Assembly: GCA_964036045.1 (NCBI GenBank)
Contig: OZ038383.1
Coordinates: forward strand, 13,160,430 to 13,224,429
DNA length: 64,000 nt
Direction of reading: 5' to 3'
From: Eutreptiella sp. 'Long Island Sound 2002'
Taxonomy: Eukaryota; Euglenozoa; Euglenophyceae; Eutreptiales; Eutreptiaceae
Below, piece after piece: positions 20,991 to 31,378 of the stretch; within the stretch, counting starts at the first letter, position 1, and every line of letters begins with the position of its first letter. Under the pieces are notes generated by a model that saw nothing but the letters and a program-made list of their open reading frames with translations, ran no database searches and was not told where the DNA came from. Both the position numbers and the translations under genes were made by a program.

Positions 20991-21509
20991 TTAGTCTCTT
21001 GTTCTTGTTGGGCCTGCGTCTGGGAACGGGTCGTAGGTCCCGGGTTTGGTTGCCCAAAGTGGGCTCAGAGTTTTCCCCTGGTGTAGGATTGGAGTTTCCT
21101 CCAGACTGGTCCGCGTTCTTGTCCTTGTCCGTCTTGCGGTCAGAGCCCCCTTGTCCACCTTTGCCCTTGCCACCTTGGCCTTTGCCATGGCCATTGAACT
21201 TGGCCTTACACTATCCTGGTCGGCGCTGCCCTTGCCACTGCCCTTGCCACTGCTGTTCTCGCTCTTGAGCTTCGCCGAGAGGCCTTGCTTGTGGTAGCAC
21301 TCATCCTTGTAGTGCCTCCTCTTACCACAGAATGCACAGGTGATTGTGCACCTGTAGTTGTCCGGCATATTGCCTTTGCTGGCGGTGTTGGTCTCCTGCT
21401 TCTTCTCCTGAACCACGAAGCAGTTACGCTGGTCGCAGTCGTGGGCATGAAGCAGGCAACCCTGCTCATCTGTGACATCACACCAGAAGGGATCCTGGAC
21501 ATTGCTCAT
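20991..21509 (-). pseudogene. Gypsy-1 gag zinc-knuckle region
   Basis: Nucleocapsid part of gag that binds element RNA. CAFCGKRRHYKDECYHK (about 21320) is a CCHC-like knuckle, preceded by a second Cys/His cluster (HAHDCDQRNC). It is followed by a glycine/serine/lysine-rich tail (SGKGSGKGS). Gypsy-3 has CGYCGKRRHYEDECHIKK at the same place. The frame differs from neighbouring gag pieces because of indels. Confidence 0.75.
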
Positions 21510-21607
21510 GAAACGAGCATTTTGAGGGGTAGTCCCCTGTCCAGGTCGGGGTCCTTGGTACCCCCTGCCATGGCTCCCAGAGCCGCCTCCTCCAGGGCGA
21601 TAGGCGT

Positions 21608-22367
21608 TCAGGTGCTGGCGCTTTCTTTCTCCAGCGCCAGCTCCAAAAGCAGCACAGACAAGTTCTCATAGGTGAGGGCCCTTGCCTTGCGCTCCGCTGT
21701 TGCCCGGCATTCCTCCAACACTTCTCTTCGAAGCTTGGCCACCAACCAGAAGAGCAGCTCGTTGCTGCCGTAAGAACGGGCTGTCAGTCGCCCTACCCAG
21801 TGGTCCAAGTCGGCCAGCAGCTCCGAAGTCCTGGCAGGCTTGGGGTTGTTGGGCAGCGCTGCCAGGTTCTGGATCTCGGCCCGGATGGAGAGGTCGGTCT
21901 CGTAGGAAGGGTACTGCCTCTCTAAGGCAACCAACACGTCGGCGAAGGTGGCAGACCTCCTCACGATCTGCTTGTCCTGCTTCCCCAGGTTATCGTCTTG
22001 CAGCACTGCAGGAGCAAATCGCAGTTCACGCGTCCACTAGCTCGGGTTTGGCCGGTCATCCTCAGGAACCGGCCGAAGTTCTCAGCGAGCTCCCTGAGTC
22101 CTTCCTTGTGAACTCCGGCAAGTTCACAACAATCTTGCAGGTGGCAATAGCCTTAGCCTCCTGAGACTTGCGTCTCTCCTGGCGTTTGGTCTTCCTCTTT
22201 TTCTTCTTCTTCTTGCCGCTCGGGTTCTCGGGGTCCTCAGGCTCATCGTCCTCAGTGGGTGAAGCAGACGTCAGAGATGGCGGCTCATCACCCGAAGGAT
22301 CACCACCCAGGTCACTAGAGCCGTAGGGCTCAACATCGACCATAGCCCTGAGGGCTGTCAACCCCAA
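21608..22367 (-). pseudogene. Gypsy-1 gag capsid region
   Basis: Frame 22006-21608 reads FADVLVALERQYPSYETDLS, then LADLDHWVGRLTARSYGSNE, AERKARALTYENLSVLLLEL and ALEKES. It aligns residue by residue with Gypsy-3 capsid (EVLQRLEKTFPVYETDLS ... SYDDLVDLLIELALERE). The upstream frame (22367-22062) is lysine-rich (KKKKKKRKTK) and acidic. Shifted frames show decay. Confidence 0.75.
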
Positions 22368-22697
22368 CTGGTCCAGCTTGGCTCACGTTGAGTTCTCCAC
22401 GTGGCTGTAGCGCGGCTGGGCTGTTCTTGGTACGAAAGGGCTCCTTGGTAGCACAGCAGGAGTCGGCATAGGTCGGCTCCTCAAGCCTCTCAAGGTGTAC
22501 GTCAGTCCCACCACCAAATGATTGGCTTGTAGACGATGAGGTGAAGCTCTGATGGTGGTGGGTGGCGCTTGGGGCGGAATCAGGGGCTCCAACTTGGCCA
22601 GACTTTCTTGAGTTAGATCGCCCACTAGGTCTGCAGTGGCTCCTCGAAGAGCTTCTCGTATCTCCGACCGTGTCAGGGACTTGTTTGAGGATCCTCC

Positions 22698-23252
22698 TCA
22701 TCCTCTGCTCCTTCCACCACAAGACTCAGGGCCATGTAGGCCACTCAGAGAGGTGGAGCCAGGTGCTCGCATAGTATAGCCAGGCTCAGGCGCCGCATAG
22801 CCAGGTATACCAGTCATGTACACACCCGCCGCGGGTCTGTGATAGTCATCTTCATAGCGGCGCGGCATAGACTCAGGAACACCGGTGTAGGGGGACCTGG
22901 ATGCCATTGGTTCGCTGACTGCAGCCGCCATAGGTGGCACAGTCGCGACTGGAGTCACACCGTAGGTGGAGTAAGGCATACCAGTAAAGCTTAGACCCTC
23001 AGCCATGGGTGGAGTGGTTGTGGGTGAGGAAAGCGCTGGATGTGTGGCTGGGAGTGTAGTGGTGGTTGGAGAGGGTATTGCAGGGTGATCAGAGGCGCTC
23101 GGCGCGCTCTCAACAGGTTTGTCTTCTAAGGGTTCCGCATCGGATGGTTCGTGTCCATCTCCAGGATATGCCTCTCCGACCCCCATATCCACTGCTACGT
23201 CTCGACGTACTGGTTGTACTGCATGGGGTTGCAGGTACGCAAAGACTGACAA
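22698..23252 (-). CDS. Gypsy-1 N-terminal gag region, Pro/Ser/Thr-rich
   Basis: A 184-codon open frame starting next to the primer binding site. It is rich in Pro, Ser, Thr and Met with repeated short patterns (TTTLPATHPALSSPTTT; YTGVPESMP; MTGIPGYAAPEPGY). No catalytic motif. By position it is the matrix-like, disordered start of gag. The coding start is uncertain and the region 22368-22697 beyond it is in another frame. Confidence 0.5.
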   Translation of the reverse strand: MSVFAYLQPHAVQPVRRDVAVDMGVGEAYPGDGHEPSDAEPLEDKPVESAPSASDHPAIPSPTTTTLPATHPALSSPTTTPPMAEGLSFTGMPYSTYGVTPVATVPPMAAAVSEPMASRSPYTGVPESMPRRYEDDYHRPAAGVYMTGIPGYAAPEPGYTMRAPGSTSLSGLHGPESCGGRSRG

Positions 23253-23253
23253 T

Positions 23254-23264
23254 CTCTGCTACCA
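23254..23264 (-). other. Gypsy-1 primer binding site (initiator tRNA-Met type)
   Basis: The minus strand reads TGGTAGCAGAG, complementary to the 3' end of initiator tRNA-Met as known from many retroelements. It lies right before the gag frame. Gypsy-3 has the same motif at 25434. Confidence 0.65.
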
Positions 23265-25433
23265 GAAGGTTAAAACAGGCTTTCACTGTTGACTGCTTTG
23301 ATGATACTGTTTTGTTTGTGCCTCTGCTTGCCCCTGCTGCTTCTTGGTGTAGCTCAGGCTTTCCAAATAAATATGTTTTGATGAAATCAACCAGAAATCT
23401 AAGTACCCCGAGTGCAAGCAAGGGACCACAGGATCAAATCCACAACATGAAGGGCTGCAGTCAAAGGAGATAGTGTATCAACAAAGGAAGTCACAATAAC
23501 TACAGATTTGGGAAAATATAGTTAGAGATATCCTACAATCATTGGAAAACTGCCCACATGGGCACTCTCTCTTTTATAGTGCCATCTAGAGATGTGCACT
23601 CTTGAATGAATGAATGATAGTTCTCACAGCTTGTCCATGGGCTGCTTCCCCATATAATCATACATATGTACAAAGCGCATGATAATGGTCAGAAGTCGCA
23701 TCAAAGAAGAAACGTTGAACCATAGGTTAGAACACAGGTCGAGAGACCATACAAAGGTTAAACATGTGCGAGTGGGAGGAACCGGCGCTTAAGTTTAGGG
23801 ATCAGGTGATGAATGGGTGAAGGGTAAATGGAAAGGTAGGTTGATGTTGGTCGTGAGGACGGGACTCAGATGGGTCCTGGGGGCTGGATTGAAGGACAGT
23901 GGCACTGCTGTTCTAGTGGGCGGGGGGGGGGGGGCTGTCCACGTGTGTTAACTGAGGCCCGGTACTGGGCGACACTTGCACAGACCAATAGCTGGCGCGT
24001 ATCTCCAGGGAAGAGCCCGCTGTTGCACAGGGGAAACACTATCGACAGGGGCAGCCGGTTCGCGTGGGGGGGGGCTGAGAGCGCCGGTTTACGGGCTGGT
24101 GGAGTGGTGACTGTAGTCAGTGCCTCGTGCCGGTGCGTTGTTGCCTGTGCTGTGGTCTGTCATTTGCCCCTGGTATTTGCAGTCTGACTAAGGCCTATCA
24201 ACCAGTTGAACTACCACGAAATCACTCGGGCAGGCCTGGACCTTACTACGTGGGCCCCTGGGGCTGTTGACAGTGGATGTAGTCAGCCGGACATCGCAAA
24301 GAAATCCAGACAGCTTATCTGAACCTGCCAGCCCCGAGTTACAGCATTTAGCCTGCGGATTTCCAGACATGTGTTCGGTTGCCAGCGTGGAGTCCCTTTA
24401 CCTAGCCCACTGTAATGCATTTACCACGGGGTCCACCTGTGGCACTGATCAGGGAAACACTGTGGAAATCAGGCAAGCAACAGAGCTGAAAATGGCGGCC
24501 CCAGGCCCGCTTGAGAAAATTCTGTGAGGTTTGTAAAAGCAATATTTTCAAATAGGCACGAATCATGTAGTTGTAGGTGGCTGACTGACGGAATGAATCA
24601 TGGTACAGAGACCTGGAAACGTGCTGAGATCTGTAGTCCTGGGCCTGCTTGAAACGCTCTCATCACTGGCTGAAATCTGGCTGGATCACTCTGTGTCGTA
24701 AGCTCCTAAGGTTGACCACTGGAACTAAGAAAAAGTCACTGCCATGTCTTTCGTGGAGGGCTTGATCCAGGCCAAGCCCCCCGTAAAACACTTCTGTTGA
24801 TGCCAAGACTTAATTAAGTATTTTGTTCACTCTTTTGAAGCTTAAAGTAGACTTTCTCAAAGTAACTGGGGTTATAACCCTAGCGCCCCCATGAAGTTCA
24901 TCCCTACCACTCAACTGAGCGGAGGTATCTTTCTTCATGGAGGTTATACCGAAATAAAATAGGCACTTCATGCCTAAGGCCTTGGAGGTTAAGCCTAGTG
25001 GTCTCCCACCCCAAGACCCCTATACTCAATTGTTTCTACCACTTATTGTGGTTCTACGTTTTAACTGTTTCTGAATTCAGTTGTTTGGCCAAGTCATATT
25101 CTGTGTCTGGCCTAACTCCTGTGCCCCATATTTCTAACCAGCTCCTTTTTACCCAAAAGAGTGCACATGAAGTGCTTGATGCTAACTTGGAGGCTAGAGT
25201 CAGGCCAGCTTTCACTTAAAAACATTTGTTTTATCCAATTGTGATTGAATCTTTGTATTTAAGCCTGCCTTGTCTATCTGCAGGCCTTCTGTGTTACGCT
25301 GGGCTTCAGAACTATTCATTGATTCGATCCACATCCTGTTCTTGCTCTACTTACTGCTTTGGTTTGGGTTTTCGACATCAAAACCTGCAGGATTTCATCA
25401 AAGTCTGTACGGCATTAATCAAGGACATCATTC
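23265..25433. other. LTR-like region between two divergent gypsy elements
   Basis: No gene. The 5' LTRs of Gypsy-1 (minus) and Gypsy-3 (plus) must lie here because both primer sites face outward. I cannot find the U3 blocks seen at the two 3' ends (for example TTCGAAGG next to CACCAGCC), nor any shared sequence between the two halves. There are a G14 run near 23922 and AATAAA-like strings. Boundaries are unresolved. Confidence 0.45.
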
Positions 25434-25445
25434 TGGTAGCAGAGG
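25434..25445 (+). other. Gypsy-3 primer binding site (initiator tRNA-Met type)
   Basis: TGGTAGCAGAGG, complementary to the 3' terminus of initiator tRNA-Met, located 73 bp before the gag ATG. The 5' LTR should end just upstream (ATCATTC). Confidence 0.7.
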
Positions 25446-25517
25446 CAAGCCCTGGGTACCTTTCGAGCCAACTCTGAGCGGAAGCACAAGAAAAGCACAC
25501 TGAAAAGCACATTGAAC

Positions 25518-27713
25518 ATGTCCACTCAACTGTCCTCCAGAACCTGGCCGATCAGAAGCGTACAAGTCCAACTTGGCAATGTAGCCCACCCAAAGAATGA
25601 ACCGCCACTCGGAGCTGCATCTGGGACTCAGGAAGATCCAGAGCACAAAAGGGCGAGTCGAGATCCACCCAGAACAATCCCTTTAACCATGGAGGCCAAA
25701 ACGGCCCATGGTGATGACAGCCTGCAACATCTGCGAAGGCGAGTCGCCGCCTCCATCGCAAGATTGGCCTGCCCGGCCTCTTCTTCTACGGCGTTTGGGG
25801 GTCCTGAATAACAAGAGGACCTACTAAGGAGGATGGACGAGTATATGCTCCATGAGGAGTACCGCAAGTCCATCAGAGGGGAAGATGGGGAAGTACCTGT
25901 TGAAGCCCTGGGGTCTCCGCCCCAAACAGAGATGGGGTCCTTCCCTCATTCGGGGCCATCTACAGATATAGCGGAGACAGTATCACTACCGAGACAACCA
26001 AGAGTACACGAGTACCCGAGAGCATGGCATCCAGACCTGCCGACAACTTCAAGGGCACCTGAGAAGAGTCTGGATCTTCTCCCCCCAGAGCCAACCCATG
26101 GGGCTCTGGATCGCACGGCCGAACTTTCGGCCAAGCTCCTATTCGGATCTGAAGACCCGGATGTGACAGGTCTGTCAGAAGCTGTCAAGGCAAAGTTGGG
26201 TATCACCTAACCCTTACCCAAGCCAGCACTACTCTCACCCTCACCCGGATTGAGCACGTTGGCTGATGATCTCAAAAGATCAAGGGTGTCCGGGTTGCTA
26301 CCCAAGGTCACTTGCCCCAGCCCTTTTCATCCTCGCGCTAGGACAGTCCCTATTGCTGAACGACAGGAGGTGCCTGTGACAGAGACTGAGAAAAGAGGGC
26401 TGTCAGCCCTGACACCCCTTACCGGCGTACCTCCCCCCCCTTCAGGCTCAAACCCAGGGGGTGGGAAGAATGGCAGACCTATTGCACAGGCAAACATCCA
26501 GCTGGAATTGCCGGAGTTCGACCCGAAGAATCTGCCCGAATGGGCAGAGGAATTTGCTGAGTTTCTTTTGCTAACTGGCCAATCCCATTTGGATGTGGCC
26601 ACTAAATGCTCACTGCTGAAACGCTCATGCAAAACAAAATTCTTGCAAAAACATAGGAAAGAGATTGTGAAAACATGTTTAACATGGGCCGAGGTACTCC
26701 AAAGACTGGAGAAAACTTTCCCAGTCTATGAGACTGACCTCAGTGTGCGCACACAGATAGAGGAGCTACCTATGCTCCCTGAGTTTCCCTCCGCTGCGCG
26801 AGTCTCGGAATACGTGTGCGACCTAGAGTATCTGTTTTCACGGATGAACGTGGGTTCCTATGGAGCCACTGAGCCCCACCCGTGGCTCATCAGTAGGATC
26901 CCTTCACGTACCTGGGATGATTGCCGCGCTACCTCTGAGAGGAAGAGCCGGACCCACTCGTACGACGACCTGGTGGACCTGCTGATCGAGCTAGCTCTTG
27001 AGAGGGAGAATGACTCAAACATGGAGAAATTCCTCAAGAAACACTTTGGTCGAGGTGGTACCCCTACCCCCGAATGTGGCGAAGGGAAGGGGCCTAAAAA
27101 TCCCACTAACGCCAACCAGGGAGGTGGTAAAGGAAGGGGTAACCTACGTGCCATGAATTAGGTTAAACCTGATGCATGTACACCCCCTCTGTTCTACTGT
27201 AAGCCTGTCAATGACATGGGGGGACCTTGTCATGCCCCTGACTGCGACTACCGCAGTAGTTGTATGCCGCAGATGAAACGACAGCAGCACACCAAAGATG
27301 GGAAAACTGTGACCCATTAGGACCATTTTAGGTGTACCATCACCTGTGGTTATTGTGGCAAACGTCGTCACTACGAGGACGAATGTCACATAAAGAAACG
27401 AGAGAGTGACAAACTCAAGCGGCAGGATGCCGAACGCCAGAAGAACCAAACACCCACCAGAACTCCCCAGAATGGGGATAAAGGTGGTAAAGGAGGTGGC
27501 AAGGGGGGTGGCAAAGGTGGAACCCCTAACCCCCAGAGGCGCCTATCAGCGCCCGCTACCACTCCCCCTCCTGCCGAAGGTGACCCCAAGAAGCGCCCAC
27601 AGGGGGATAACGCCTCCCCGGAGGGGAATAACTCCAAGAAGAGGCGACTGGCCTGGATGGCCAAGTCCCTCATGGCTGCAGGGGTGGATGTCAAATTCCC
27701 TGCTGAGGAGTAG
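25518..27713 (+). pseudogene. Gypsy-3 gag with zinc knuckle
   Basis: One frame from ATG 25518 to TAG 27711-27713 broken by in-frame stops at 25809 (TAA), 26208 (TAA), 27159 (TAG) and about 27318 (TAG). The N-terminal part is disordered. The capsid core runs from about 26490 (LELPEFDPKNLPEWAEEFAE; then ALERENDSN). The nucleocapsid has CGYCGKRRHYEDECHIKK near 27350 and GGKGGGKGGGKGG after it. The stops sit where Gypsy-1 reads through, so they are mutations, not design. Confidence 0.8.
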
Positions 27714-28334
27714 GGGGGCGGCTCCGAGGAGGAGGACTTGGTTTTCTGAATCCTCGTGAAATTCGGGGATCAAGGTTTTTGAGCAGTGCTTGACACCGGT
27801 GCAACACTTTCTATAGTGGCCCCGCGCCTGCTAAACAACTTCAAGAAAAATAAGACAGTGGCCATAAGAGTAGGGGATGGGCGTACCATCCATTCCTCGG
27901 GGGGGGGCCGATGTGACTATTTGTCTTGGCGACGAAACTGCTACTCAACACTGCAGAGTGCTGGACACCGACGCCTTTGACATCGTCATTGGTACCGACT
28001 TCCTGCGAAGAAACCCCAGGTAAAAATGCTGTCTTTCCAGCGCCCCTATTTTCTGCACTGCGACTTTGGCAGTGGGCTCTTCTCCGTACCTTTGGAGCTG
28101 TCAGGACGAAAAGAGTCTGGTCTGCGCTACGCGACCAAGACTAACTATCGTACTGAAAACTACCAAATGGCCTGTCACGTACTTGAAAATGGACTGGCGG
28201 CCCTTCAGGTGATCCTGGACGAGATCCGGGTAGAATTGTTTGCGAGCCAACAACAGCACATCATGCAGTTATTCTGCTCGAAACATTGGAACAACGCTTT
28301 CCGTTTCTTCTAGAAAGCAATGAGCCTAGTGTAT
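27714..28334 (+). pseudogene. Gypsy-3 protease and start of methyltransferase-like domain
   Basis: AVLDTGATLSIVAPRLL at about 27783 is the retropepsin active site, then IRVGDGRTIHSS. A shift in the G-run at 27900 leads to DVTICLGDETAT and DAFDIVIGTDFLRRNPR (second protease motif). From 28230 the frame gives IRVELFASQQQHIMQLFCSK and FRFF-stop-KAMSLVY. The TAG at 28309-28311 replaces the Trp of Gypsy-1 (KFYW). AMSLVY is encoded by the LINE-2 target site, so the domain resumes at 32747. Confidence 0.8.
28317..28334. repeat. LINE-2 target-site duplication, left copy
   Basis: GCAATGAGCCTAGTGTAT, 18 bp, identical to 32747-32764. Confidence 0.95.
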
Positions 28335-28441
28335 TTTTGAATGTTCTTAACCGCATCAACTTGTTCTGGGGCTGACGTCCCCCAATGAAAGTATTTACAT
28401 CAACATATAAAGATATGTACACGGCTGCTCTGATGGTTAGG
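28335..28441 (-). other. LINE-2 3' UTR and tail
   Basis: Minus strand: GGGGGACGTCAGCCCC hairpin, then AGAACAAGTTGATGCGGTTA, then a short A-run at the insertion point. Shared with 694-745. Confidence 0.8.
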
Positions 28442-31378
28442 TTAGATGAACGCTGATTTACCCTGTGGGGAAGGGGGGGGGTTCCGGAAGGGGCGGAGGG
28501 CTGGAGGGGCCGAGAAGAGGAGACAGAAAATCGCTGGATGGGCGAAAAAAATTCCGGATGTCCCGGGAGGCGTTGGAGTGGGGGGGGGCAGGGGCAGTCG
28601 GGCCTGGGCACCTAGTATGGGTGGGCCTTGAGGGGAGAGGTAGGCGTGTTTGACGGCAGCGTGTCTTGGAGCTTGGGGGTGGGAGGGGGAGAGCGGTCTT
28701 GGCGGGCTTTGGGGGCGCCCAAACGATTGTGGCCTGGTGGGTTTGTGGTGATCGATGGCGGTTTTGTGGTGGCCGTGGGCGTGAGTGCTGAGGAGGGCGG
28801 GGAATGGCCGAGGGGGGGGGGGGGGGCGTGGTGCGGATGCGCGGCTGGACGGGCGTCTGGAATTTTTCGGCGCGCGGCGGGTGGTTGGTTGTGCTTTGGC
28901 TGACGCTGGCTTGGACGGTTTTTTTAAGGCGTGTTTAGGGAGAGGTGGGGGGTGCTGGTATACGGGGCGGGTCCGAGGGGGCATGTGGACGGAGGTACTG
29001 AACGCACCGTGCGAAACCGAGAAGGGGTTGAGGGGGTCCGAGGGGTGCGCCCAAAGTATTGGGTCCCAAGGGAGAGGATTCGAACACAGCCAATCATGTA
29101 CTTCGTGGCCAGCCTTGTCCAGGTGCTTTACGCGTTCCTCCAGGGCTAGGCCAAGCATGGCTCTGTGCTCGGCGCGAGTGGAGCCCGGGATCGGCTTGGA
29201 GAGGCAGGACCATAGGGACTTTGGTACCAGAGTTCTCATGAAGTTCCTGCGGTCAGCTTTTGAGGGTCCAGAGAGCCACCAGTGCAGGACAATGGGGCTG
29301 AAAAGGGTTCCCCAGGAGGAGACGTATGCCTGGACGTGCTGGTCCAACGCTTTGCAGAAGGCCAGGCAAGATAAGGGGTCGAAAGGATGGTGCTGTCCGC
29401 ACCTTGAACAGTGGTAGTCGTGGAGCATATTGCTCCACTGGTACCCGTGCACATTGTAGCACCCGGACGCCAGTTTGAAAAACAGGGACGAAAACCAGGA
29501 AGTTTTGTTGTACAGGCTGAAGCTGGGGCCGACCGCTATGTTGCTATGGGAATGCCGCGGCAATAGGTGGCGGAATTGCTGTACCTTAAACTTGTGGAGG
29601 ACAGGCAGGTGGTGTACCGCCACTGAGCCCAGTGGGGGGGGCGGGAGGAGGTCTGGGGTAAAAATCAGGCTGTGAGCTGCCCATTTAGAAACATGGGCGC
29701 AGATTTCGTTGCCAATAAAATTGGCGTGACCTTTAATCCACATGATGTGGAGGGGGTTGGTAATGAGACGTAGGGCGCTGTGTACGGCGACGGTCCATGT
29801 GTCGTCTTGGAACGGGCTGGGCCTACGGACTTGGCATTTCTGGAGGGTGGACACCACCTGTTCGTTGTCAATCAACAAACATACTTCGTGGTGGGAAAGT
29901 TCCCTGTGGATCCAGCGAATGGCTGCTACCGCCCCCCAGAACTCCGAACCCAGAGAAGAGGGATGCGGTGAGGATAGGCACAGGACTCTGGTTGTACCGT
30001 CGGGTAGAAAGGCCGTGATGGCGGCCGCATGGCCGGACTCTCCGGAGGAGCCATCGGAATATAGCCACACCCGCTGTAGGCCGCGGGTCGGCGGCCTGGT
30101 TAGTGCCTCTGCGGCATCGTGGCATCCCCACTCGTCGAGAGACTTCTTCTCTAGGTAGTGTTGTGCCTGCAGAGCGAAGAGATGGCTGTGTTGGCTGATT
30201 CCCAGTGCGTGTGCGTTGTGCGGTGGCGATGGGGGTTCGGGGATGGTCTCTTGAGGGCGCAAAAATTCAGGGACTAGCTGGAAGTGAGAGGGGCGGGAGT
30301 AATCCATGACGGCGTGGCATGGCATGTGCATGGTGTAGGACGTGTGGGTATCCACCGAGTAGACCCCGTCGTGGAACGAGACGTTGGCCCATTTGGAGGT
30401 GGCCTCGGTCACTCTTCCTGTGGCCTGTCCTGACTTGAACCTAACGGTTAGCTGGGTACCAGGCGTTAGATCCCGAATAGCAGTGGGTCTCCACGCGCCT
30501 ATGCTGTGGAATAATATGCCAAGAGCATGGATGGAGTCCATAAAAGAGTATTGCACCGGGTCCGAGGCCCTCTGGTTCGAGCTAAGTAAAGACTGGACGT
30601 ACAGGGGGCCAACTGACTTTGGAGCAAGGCCGCAAAGGGCCCGTAGTCCATAGTTCACGGTGGCAACGTGGACGCGGTGCGATAGGAACTTCATTCCCAA
30701 CCCTCCCTTTGGGCGAGCCGCGAAACGGTCTTTCGGGGAGACTAGATGTGTGATGCTGCGAGACGCAACTCCCGCCCAGATAAGTGCCTGAAGCTTTTCG
30801 AGCTGGTTGGGGGAAAGAGAGTGGGTGATTAAGCGGTAGGCGAGTGCTGGGACAAGCTGAGAGTTCGTCAGTCGGACCTTCTCACTAAGTGTAAGAGGCA
30901 AGGGAGAGAGCCGGGCAAAATAACTCTGGATCTCCGCCTTGAGCATGTGAAACAGGCCCTTTGTCTGGTGGCAAGTAAAAAGATAAACCCCCAGGTATTT
31001 AGAGCATGTGTGCGGGCGACCCGTTTTTTTGTTGTACGTGTGGAACTCCGAGCCCCTGGGTGTCAGAAACTCTTTTTGGGGGGCTGTGCCATTGGCGTGG
31101 ACTTCGGTCTTAGACACATTCATGTCCAGTCCCCAGTCCCTGGCTGGCCCATCGAAGTAGTTGAGGCTGTTTTGGACGTAGTTGACGTCCTCACTTCTGA
31201 TCAGGATGTCGTCGATGTAGGCGTGGTGGCTAGTGCGGGCATTTGCCCGGGGGGGGAGGCACAGTGGCAAACAAACGGTGGAAGAGGGAGTTGAGATAGA
31301 GAATGAAGAGTAGGGGGGAGAGAAGACATCCTTATCGGAGGCCCCTGGTTTGGAGGTGTGCGTGGGGAGTGCGGCCAT
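28442..31378 (-). CDS. LINE-2 RT C-terminal half, RNase H, zinc finger, Pro-rich tail
   Basis: A 978-codon frame. HHAYIDDILIRSEDV near 31210 is the RT catalytic box. The thumb follows (LSEKVRLTNSQLVPALAYRL). RNase H starts at VWLYSDGSSGESGHAAAIT (about 30070) with Asp, then SLGSEFWGAVAAIRW (Glu), CLLIDNEQVV (Asp) and WIKGHANFIGNE. The last Asp of the usual GNExAD is missing (GNEICAHVSK). HCSRCGQHHPFDPLSCLAFC near 29420 is a Cys/His finger. The C-terminal ~170 residues are Pro/Ala-rich. The first ~45 codons before YIDD are out of frame because of an indel in the G-run near 31250. Confidence 0.9.
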   Translation of the reverse strand: MAALPTHTSKPGASDKDVFSPPYSSFSISTPSSTVCLPLCLPPRANARTSHHAYIDDILIRSEDVNYVQNSLNYFDGPARDWGLDMNVSKTEVHANGTAPQKEFLTPRGSEFHTYNKKTGRPHTCSKYLGVYLFTCHQTKGLFHMLKAEIQSYFARLSPLPLTLSEKVRLTNSQLVPALAYRLITHSLSPNQLEKLQALIWAGVASRSITHLVSPKDRFAARPKGGLGMKFLSHRVHVATVNYGLRALCGLAPKSVGPLYVQSLLSSNQRASDPVQYSFMDSIHALGILFHSIGAWRPTAIRDLTPGTQLTVRFKSGQATGRVTEATSKWANVSFHDGVYSVDTHTSYTMHMPCHAVMDYSRPSHFQLVPEFLRPQETIPEPPSPPHNAHALGISQHSHLFALQAQHYLEKKSLDEWGCHDAAEALTRPPTRGLQRVWLYSDGSSGESGHAAAITAFLPDGTTRVLCLSSPHPSSLGSEFWGAVAAIRWIHRELSHHEVCLLIDNEQVVSTLQKCQVRRPSPFQDDTWTVAVHSALRLITNPLHIMWIKGHANFIGNEICAHVSKWAAHSLIFTPDLLPPPPLGSVAVHHLPVLHKFKVQQFRHLLPRHSHSNIAVGPSFSLYNKTSWFSSLFFKLASGCYNVHGYQWSNMLHDYHCSRCGQHHPFDPLSCLAFCKALDQHVQAYVSSWGTLFSPIVLHWWLSGPSKADRRNFMRTLVPKSLWSCLSKPIPGSTRAEHRAMLGLALEERVKHLDKAGHEVHDWLCSNPLPWDPILWAHPSDPLNPFSVSHGAFSTSVHMPPRTRPVYQHPPPLPKHALKKPSKPASAKAQPTTRRAPKNSRRPSSRASAPRPPPPPRPFPALLSTHAHGHHKTAIDHHKPTRPQSFGRPQSPPRPLSPSHPQAPRHAAVKHAYLSPQGPPILGAQARLPLPPPTPTPPGTSGIFFAHPAIFCLLFSAPPALRPFRNPPPSPQGKSAFI

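Larger units (their letters stand above)
2102..23264 (-). mobile_element. Gypsy-1, chromodomain Ty3/gypsy retrotransposon with two nested insertions
   Basis: The minus strand carries, in order from 23252 down: a proline/serine-rich N-terminal region, capsid-like gag, zinc knuckle, aspartic protease, a methyltransferase-like domain, RT, RNase H, integrase with C-terminal domain, chromodomain and a 3' LTR-like end. Gypsy-2 splits the RT between 17315 and 5278, and a TIR element splits the methyltransferase-like domain. Protein similarity throughout to Gypsy-3 (for example HWNWKWNQAR against HWN-stop-KSNQAR) shows one family. Frames are broken by stops and indels, so it is dead. The left edge and the 5' LTR beyond the primer site are not resolved. 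Confidence 0.85.

Noticed and set aside
24998-25219. Small plus-strand ORFs in 23.3-25.4 kb as host genes
   Set aside because: Short, without conserved motifs, and lying in the LTR-like region just before a primer binding site.
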